Below, piece after piece: positions 6,751 to 9,858 of a DNA stretch of 9,858 nt. The DNA is from Candidatus Falkowiibacteriota bacterium (GTDB taxonomy: Bacteria > Patescibacteriota > Patescibacteriia > Patescibacteriales > UBA12465). The stretch covers positions 1-9,858 of the forward strand of contig CAIOGK010000137.1 in NCBI GenBank assembly GCA_903857815.1, given 5' to 3'. How positions within the stretch are numbered: the first letter of the stretch is position 1; the number at the start of each line of letters is the position of its first letter. The notes under the pieces are model-generated. The model saw only the letters and a program-made list of their open reading frames with translations. It was not told the origin of the DNA and ran no database searches. Made by a program: the position numbers and the translations under genes.

Positions 6751-7513
6751 CGATAAATTGTTTATTGGTTACTGAGGGGTTCAAAAGCTGCATGCTAATT
6801 TTGTCGATATTGGAAAATAAACTATTCGGTATAAGTTCCATACCAACTAATTTTATTTCCAAATCTTTAGTAGTAATTATCTTCTGTTCCCATTGCAAAA
6901 GATAATCTTTGAGTAGCGCCCGATGAATAATCAAGCGATGAGCAATAATTCTTTGCAAACAGTACTGAAAATTAAATGAATCAGCATCTTGTCTATCAAA
7001 TTGTTGCTGGCTAATCATGTTTTCTAAATCCCTTGCACAAAAATTACCGTTAAAAATCAACCCGACATTAAAGGTAAAATAAGCGAATGACCTATCAACA
7101 ACCGGAACAATAACTTCTAATTTAAGATTACGCTCTGCACTATCATCATTTAAATCCCAATCTTCGGGAAAATAAATTTTAATATGAGGAACTTTACCCC
7201 AAATTGATCTTTGATAAATCGTAGATTTAGCAATATCATTTTCCGACCTGATCACAACAATTTTTCTTCCATTTTTAAAAAAATGGGTCATGAACATAAG
7301 CGGAACAATAACATTTACAAATGAGACTAATAAAAAAATCGCAATAAAAACTAAAACCATAGATTTTTTTATAGCATCCAAGCGTTCGATATCAAGAACG
7401 ATAATGAAAGCGACAATTATTACCGGGAAAGTACATATAAAGCCGACTGCTGCAGCCGCTTTAAATGGATGGTTGGCAACCAACAAAAAATACTTTTTCA
7501 AAAAACTTTTCAT
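6740..7513 (-). CDS. membrane protein, first copy of a tandem paralog family
   Basis: This 257-aa first gene of the operon has membrane segments at about 18-40 and 52-75 and then a soluble domain. The shared signature at 99-119 reads 'IYQRSIWGK' then 'KIYFPEDW'. Matching blocks are 'DLENMI' (162-167), 'YCLQRII' (184-190) and 'SLFSNIDKISMQLL' (231-244). It differs from the others by a longer polar tail ending 'KQFIDEN', whose codons overlap the start of the next gene. The ATG at 7513 is preceded by AAAGAGAA, a weak purine-rich site at best. The positive N-terminus (MKSFLKK) suggests both termini are cytoplasmic, placing the large soluble domain inside the cell. No family was recognised. Confidence 0.8.
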   Translation of the reverse strand: MKSFLKKYFLLVANHPFKAAAAVGFICTFPVIIVAFIIVLDIERLDAIKKSMVLVFIAIFLLVSFVNVIVPLMFMTHFFKNGRKIVVIRSENDIAKSTIYQRSIWGKVPHIKIYFPEDWDLNDDSAERNLKLEVIVPVVDRSFAYFTFNVGLIFNGNFCARDLENMISQQQFDRQDADSFNFQYCLQRIIAHRLIIHRALLKDYLLQWEQKIITTKDLEIKLVGMELIPNSLFSNIDKISMQLLNPSVTNKQFIDEN

Positions 7514-7619
7514 TTCTCTTTTTTTTATAAAGGTTAATATTAGATTAATTATTCAACCAGCCTTTTAGTAAAGAAAAGTTAAATAATTAACCTAATGTCC
7601 CCTTATTTTTTAAAGAACT

Positions 7620-7661
7620 AATTTAACAATTTACATTAACACTTTCAAGGATTACGGTCAA
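7620..7661 (-). promoter_or_regulatory. probable promoter(s) of the paralog/pyrF-pyrE operon
   Basis: Two overlapping candidates lie on the minus strand: TTGACC (7661-7656), 17 nt, TAATGT (7638-7633); and TTGAAA (7648-7643), 17 nt, TAAATT (7625-7620). Both are further from consensus than the other promoters here. The resulting leader to the ATG at 7513 would be about 100-120 nt, AT-rich, with no clear structure seen. Confidence 0.5.
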
Positions 7662-7690
7662 TATTGATTATAAACCGCTCGAAAGAGTAT

Positions 7691-7722
7691 AAAAAGGCAG
7701 GAAAAATTTTTCCTGCCTTTTT
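7691..7722. terminator. palindromic terminator after the EEP-family gene
   Basis: This is a perfect 32-nt inverted repeat: 5'-AAAAAGGCAGGAAAAA followed by its exact complement. It folds as a GGCAGG-rich stem flanked by A- and T-runs. It begins 41 nt downstream of the stop of the leftward EEP-family gene and would act in either direction. It separates that unit from the paralog operon. Confidence 0.85.
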
Positions 7723-7763
7723 ACTTATCAAATATATTAATCAGCAATTTTATATTTTTAAAA

Positions 7764-8537
7764 TTATTTAATACTACATTTAACTAAAATAGATTTATGG
7801 TCAGAGATATATTTACCTAGCACTGCCGGAGAAGCTTTGAGCCCTCGAGAAAAAAACCAGTCTAATTTTAAATTAAATATTTCCCACCTCCAACTAAAAA
7901 TTGCCCAAGTTGTTTTTGAAATATCGGTTGCTTCGTCAAATTTTTCTCTCTCGGCAATTTTTATAAAAGAATATCTTTCATCTTCGAGATAGGTCGCGCT
8001 ATTGAGCATCAAGCTACCTTTTGGGATTTCATGAAACCAACTAATAAATTTACGACCCCAGCCATACGCCGGAACCGTAGTATTAAAGTCTCCACAAATA
8101 ATAATTGGTCCGGAGTGTTTTGTAGAATCTAGTAAAACAAACTCTAAAGCCTCCGCTCTTTCTTTGGGCCCAATGCCATCAATTTCAAAATGACAGTTAT
8201 ATAATTTTAATATTTTTACTCCAAGTTGAATATCGGCCCAAAGAATTTCACCCAAACATTTATCAATAAAAGATGGGCAATTAATTTCTCCATGGGAAAT
8301 GATTTTAAATTTACTTAAAATAACATTAACCCCATCTTTATCCTCATGAGAAAAAACACAATTATATTTCTTTGTCTTAGTATAATAATCTAATTTATCA
8401 ATAATAGATTCGCCTTCCTGCAAACAAATAATATCAGCGTTTATTTCTTCAAGTACTGGCTGAATTTTTTTAAAACTAGTACGAATATTATAATATTTTT
8501 TACCTTGAATATTCCAATCTAAAATAGAAAAGTCCAT
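7764..8537 (-). CDS. endonuclease/exonuclease/phosphatase (EEP) family hydrolase
   Basis: This 257-aa protein has the DNase I/EEP fold motifs in order. They are 'LDWNIQG' (Asn9), 'DIICLQEGE' (metal-binding Glu41), 'YNCHFEID' (His116), 'IIICGDFNTT' (Asp150, Asn152), 'LDWFF' (Asp226) and the terminal 'YISDHKSIL' (Asp246-His247). All residues needed for divalent-metal phosphodiester hydrolysis are present. The family covers AP endonucleases, DNase I-like nucleases, sphingomyelinase-like and inositol-phosphatase-like enzymes. The motifs alone do not give the substrate. No signal peptide or membrane segment is visible, so a cytosolic enzyme is likely. It starts 20 nt after the 181-aa gene and lacks a Shine-Dalgarno sequence. 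The bidirectional terminator at 7691-7722 follows it. Confidence 0.9.
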   Translation of the reverse strand: MDFSILDWNIQGKKYYNIRTSFKKIQPVLEEINADIICLQEGESIIDKLDYYTKTKKYNCVFSHEDKDGVNVILSKFKIISHGEINCPSFIDKCLGEILWADIQLGVKILKLYNCHFEIDGIGPKERAEALEFVLLDSTKHSGPIIICGDFNTTVPAYGWGRKFISWFHEIPKGSLMLNSATYLEDERYSFIKIAEREKFDEATDISKTTWAIFSWRWEIFNLKLDWFFSRGLKASPAVLGKYISDHKSILVKCSIK

Positions 8538-8557
8538 TTATGTATTAATTTAAGATT

Positions 8558-9103
8558 TTAAACTTTTCTATTACGCCCAGTTATATAATCCAAAAGGCTG
8601 CGATGATTTAATCTAGTCGGTTCTGCGGGATTAGGTTTGGCTTGCGCCATTAAATTAGGTTTTAAATCAACAGCTTCAATATATTTAAGCTCCGCCTTAT
8701 CTTTAATATCATTTTTAATAAGATTAACCGCTCGCCTATCTTCTTCCTCTTGTTTTTCAGGACTTAATGATTCACGATAAGATAGTGCTGATTTTCTTAC
8801 CTGCTCCATGGTTAAATTTCCTGGAATTTTACCAAGACCATTCAAATAATCATTGCTTAACTTACCGAGCTCTAATTCATTTTCATCAACTTCTTCGGGG
8901 GTAATTTGTTCATAAATTTTTTCTTCAGCGCTCTTATCATCTGCTTCGCCAAATAAACCCTTATTTTCAGGCAACTGCGCTGTTGTTTCATACGACTTAG
9001 TAGAAAACTTCTTAGCACTCAAGTCGTTTTCATAAAGACGCTTCATTTCTTCGCTGCCCCTATTTCCATCATTAGTCGGGTCAAATTGTTCAAATTGTGG
9101 CAT
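8558..9103 (-). CDS. hydrophilic protein of unknown function
   Basis: This 181-aa protein is highly charged, with no Cys or Trp, no membrane segment and no signal peptide. The N-terminal third (to about 75) is Glu/Asp/Lys/Ser-rich and probably disordered ('EADDKSAEEKIYEQITPEEVDE' in outline). The middle (about 95-145) looks helical ('TMEQVRKSALSYRESLSPEKQ', then 'DRRAVNLIKNDIKDKAELKY'). The C-terminus is basic ('LLDYITGRNRKV'). I do not recognise a family. It has a TTGACA-17-TACAAT promoter 36-64 nt upstream of the ATG and shares a transcript with the EEP-family enzyme 20 nt downstream. That makes a functional link possible, for example as an accessory or partner protein, but this rests on position only. 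Confidence 0.75.
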   Translation of the reverse strand: MPQFEQFDPTNDGNRGSEEMKRLYENDLSAKKFSTKSYETTAQLPENKGLFGEADDKSAEEKIYEQITPEEVDENELELGKLSNDYLNGLGKIPGNLTMEQVRKSALSYRESLSPEKQEEEDRRAVNLIKNDIKDKAELKYIEAVDLKPNLMAQAKPNPAEPTRLNHRSLLDYITGRNRKV

Positions 9104-9138
9104 ATAATTTTAAACATTAACTAATATAAGCTATGTAT

Positions 9139-9167
9139 ATTGTAGGTGGAGCAATTTTTTTTGTCAA
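9139..9167 (-). promoter_or_regulatory. promoter of the 181-aa/EEP operon (TTGACA-17-TACAAT)
   Basis: The minus strand carries TTGACA (9167-9162), a 17-nt spacer and TACAAT (9144-9139); transcription would start near 9132. The first two bases of the -35 box are also the last two of the T7 tract of the preceding RNA terminator, so the two elements physically overlap. Confidence 0.82.
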
Positions 9168-9192
9168 AAAAAGGCTCCATCATTATGAAGCC
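9166..9192 (-). terminator. intrinsic terminator of the orphan RNA gene
   Basis: On the minus strand GGCTTCAT (9192-9185), loop AATG and ATGGAGCC (9180-9173) make an 8-bp stem with a T-G pair valid only on this strand, followed by T7 (9172-9166). No protein gene ends just upstream, so it must end a non-coding transcript. Confidence 0.88.
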
Positions 9193-9313
9193 TCGGATAC
9201 CGTTTTCTGTCGGCGCAGATATAAGATTATTTACATGCTTAGCATGTAAGACTTTAGCGGACTCGAAATAGAGTCATTCCTCGTAGTCGTAGCATAATAT
9301 AAATTTTAGAACT
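9166..9313 (-). ncRNA. candidate small RNA gene, about 148 nt, unknown class
   Basis: A TTGACA-17-TATACT promoter (9348-9320) and an intrinsic terminator (9192-9166) bracket a stretch without a plausible ORF. The predicted RNA runs from about 9313 to 9166. It can form GACUC/GAGUC (9266-9251, hexaloop) and an 8-bp UUACAUGC/GCAUGUAA hairpin with a UAA triloop (9249-9231). A GC-richer 3' part, 'CUGCGCCGACAGAAAACGG', leads into the terminator stem. Near the 5' end CUACGA is repeated in tandem (9291-9280). I compared it by eye with 6S RNA, SRP RNA, RNase P RNA, tracrRNA and common riboswitches and found no convincing match. Because the terminator lies before the next gene's own promoter, it may be a stand-alone sRNA or an attenuated leader of the 181-aa gene. 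Confidence 0.62.
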
Positions 9314-9319
9314 ATTAAT

Positions 9320-9348
9320 AGTATAACATATGATTGGATATTTGTCAA
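9320..9348 (-). promoter_or_regulatory. promoter of the orphan RNA gene (TTGACA-17-TATACT)
   Basis: The minus strand carries TTGACA (9348-9343), a 17-nt spacer and TATACT (9325-9320). It lies 27 nt beyond the U-tract of the tRNA-cluster terminator. This makes the downstream RNA an independent unit rather than a tail of the tRNA transcript. Confidence 0.83.
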
Positions 9349-9374
9349 TAGTTTACAGACTTGGAAATAAAAAC

Positions 9375-9397
9375 AAAAAACAGCCCTTTCGGGCTGC
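9375..9397 (-). terminator. terminator of the tmRNA/tRNA cluster
   Basis: On the minus strand CAGCCC (9396-9391 side), a GAAA tetraloop and GGGCTG (ending 9381) are followed by T6 and then more Ts, starting 9 nt after tRNA-Gly. The plus strand also ends in a T7 run after the stem, so it could work both ways. Confidence 0.9.
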
Positions 9398-9405
9398 TTT
9401 TTTTG

Positions 9406-9477
9406 AGCGGGTAAGGGGAATTGAACCCCTCTCTCGACCTTGGCAAGGTCGCATAATAGCCACTATACGATACCCGC
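9406..9477 (-). tRNA. tRNA-Gly(GCC)
   Basis: This 72-nt cloverleaf has acceptor GCGGGTA pairing with TACCCGC and discriminator U73, the usual base for glycine tRNAs. The anticodon arm is CGACC-TTGCCAA-GGTCG with anticodon GCC (9442-9444 region). The T arm is AGGGG-TTCAATT-CCCCT and the variable loop AGAG. The D stem is weak and U/A-rich (GUAU with UUAU). The 3' CCA is not encoded (the next bases are CAA), so a CCA-adding enzyme must finish it. Confidence 0.95.
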
Positions 9478-9496
9478 AATTGTGTATCGCTATACG

Positions 9497-9580
9497 TGCC
9501 GCGAGCGAGAATCGAACTCGCACTGTATCGCTACAACTGGATTTTAAGTCCAGCGCGTCTACCAGTTCCGCCATCGCGGC
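9497..9580 (-). tRNA. tRNA-Leu(UAA)
   Basis: This 84-nt type II tRNA has acceptor GCCGCGA pairing with TCGCGGC and discriminator A73. The D arm has the conserved 'TGGCGGAACTGGTAGACGCG' outline. The anticodon arm is CTGGA-CTTAAAA-TCCAG with anticodon UAA, and a long variable arm folds as TGTA-GCGA-TACA. The T arm is CGAGT-TCGATTC-type. CCA is not encoded (the next bases are CGT). It lies 19 nt upstream of tRNA-Gly in the same transcript. Confidence 0.96.
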
Positions 9581-9616
9581 TTATTTTTTATTTAACTAAA
9601 CTCTATCCATAATCTG

Positions 9617-9858
9617 TGGAGATGATGGGAGTTGAACCCATGTCCAATCGGTTTTCCTAAATACGTTTACAAAGTTATTTCGATTTTTTGGATTTAACTT
9701 AAACTATCATAAACCGAACAAAAGCAGTTCAAGCGGTCTTCCTTTTAGTTCAATATAATCCGGAAAGCGCAAATTATATCTATCTCCATGTTTATGACAC
9801 CGGCTAGCGGGTATGGAGACTCGCCGTAGTCCGATGGCTTTAGCTATTAAGCTAAAAC
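9617..9858 (-). ncRNA. ssrA: tmRNA (SsrA), 3' part; 5' end beyond window
   Basis: tmRNA rescues stalled ribosomes by acting as tRNA-Ala and then as a short mRNA for a degradation tag. The 3' tRNA-like end is clear: 'GGAC', T arm ATGGG-TTCAACT-CCCAT (ending about 9625), acceptor strand CATCTCC and discriminator A at 9617. CCA is not encoded. At the right edge the end of the tag frame reads GTT TTA GCT TAA TAG (9858-9844), so the peptide ends Val-Leu-Ala followed by two stop codons. These stops lie in a 7-bp helix TTTAGCT/AGCTAAA (9856-9839), the usual helix-5 arrangement. Pseudoknot-rich sequence lies between. The 5' half (acceptor partner, start of the tag) is outside. It appears to head the tRNA-Leu/tRNA-Gly transcript. 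Confidence 0.93.

Noticed and set aside
5235..7513. SPFH/band-7 assignment for the three membrane paralogs
   Set aside because: The order of predicted strands, helix and final strand is loosely similar, but there is no shared motif and two TM segments precede the domain. Too weak to name.
9193..9313. RNase P-like strings (GAGGAAUGAC and GACAGAAAA) in the orphan RNA
   Set aside because: They recall the two halves of the RNase P P4 region, but the RNA is far too short, the intervening conserved elements are missing and the halves do not pair as P4 should. I treat it as coincidence pending an Infernal scan.
9353..9574. Leftward frame beginning MAELVDALDLKSS
   Set aside because: This is a translation across tRNA-Leu and tRNA-Gly. 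The MAELVDALDLKSS string is a well-known artefact of reading tRNA-Leu genes as protein.
9330..9599. Rightward 89-aa frame with 'RGIEPLSRPW'
   Set aside because: It is antisense to both tRNAs and the terminator. The peptide is the familiar spurious product of reverse-strand tRNA sequence.
1..9858. CRISPR arrays, insertion sequences, integrase or attachment sites
   Set aside because: I saw no regularly spaced repeats, transposase motifs or terminal inverted repeats with target duplications in the window.

Overview
The window comes from a strongly AT-rich bacterial genome with short intergenic gaps and near-consensus SigA/sigma70-type promoters. Shine-Dalgarno sequences are almost absent, and neither complete tRNA gene (nor the tmRNA end) encodes its 3' CCA. 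Gene content and style (four-domain ribosomal protein S1, an OMP decarboxylase-OPRT fusion, small unfamiliar proteins) fit a Candidate Phyla Radiation/Patescibacteria member. That placement is an inference, not something the sequence proves. None of the large conserved frames contains an in-frame TGA, which argues against TGA recoding.

Left part (1-1860): the 5' part of rpsA (ribosomal protein S1) runs leftward off the window. It is preceded by a leader of about 140 nt that can fold into a compact pseudoknot, and by a TTGACA-17-TAAAAT promoter. Next is a small three-TM protein gene with a perfect TTGACA-17-TATAAT promoter. Across a divergent promoter region lies purB (adenylosuccinate lyase), the only rightward protein gene. 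It ends at a hairpin terminator that also serves a leftward 67-aa Cys-rich gene.

Centre (3650-7700): a leftward operon holds three tandem membrane-protein paralogs of an unrecognised family, followed after 37 nt by a pyrF-pyrE fusion. The paralogs have two N-terminal TM segments and a shared 'IY...WG...P-D-W/F' signature. The first two overlap by 11 nt and the next pair is 10 nt apart. purB (purine) and the pyrF-pyrE fusion (pyrimidine) converge, so the window carries steps of both de novo nucleotide pathways.

Right part (7690-9858): an endonuclease/exonuclease/phosphatase-fold enzyme and an upstream hydrophilic 181-aa protein form a leftward two-gene unit with its own promoter and terminator. 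Upstream of that is an apparent stand-alone RNA gene of about 150 nt with a consensus promoter, stable hairpins, an intrinsic terminator and no ORF. Then comes a stable-RNA cluster transcribed leftward: tmRNA (3' part), tRNA-Leu(UAA), tRNA-Gly(GCC) and a strong terminator.

The most novel-looking items are the pseudoknotted rpsA leader, the orphan RNA gene at about 9166-9313, and the three-paralog membrane family next to the pyrimidine gene. A recurring layout, in which a terminator U-tract touches the -35 box of the next promoter, is also notable.
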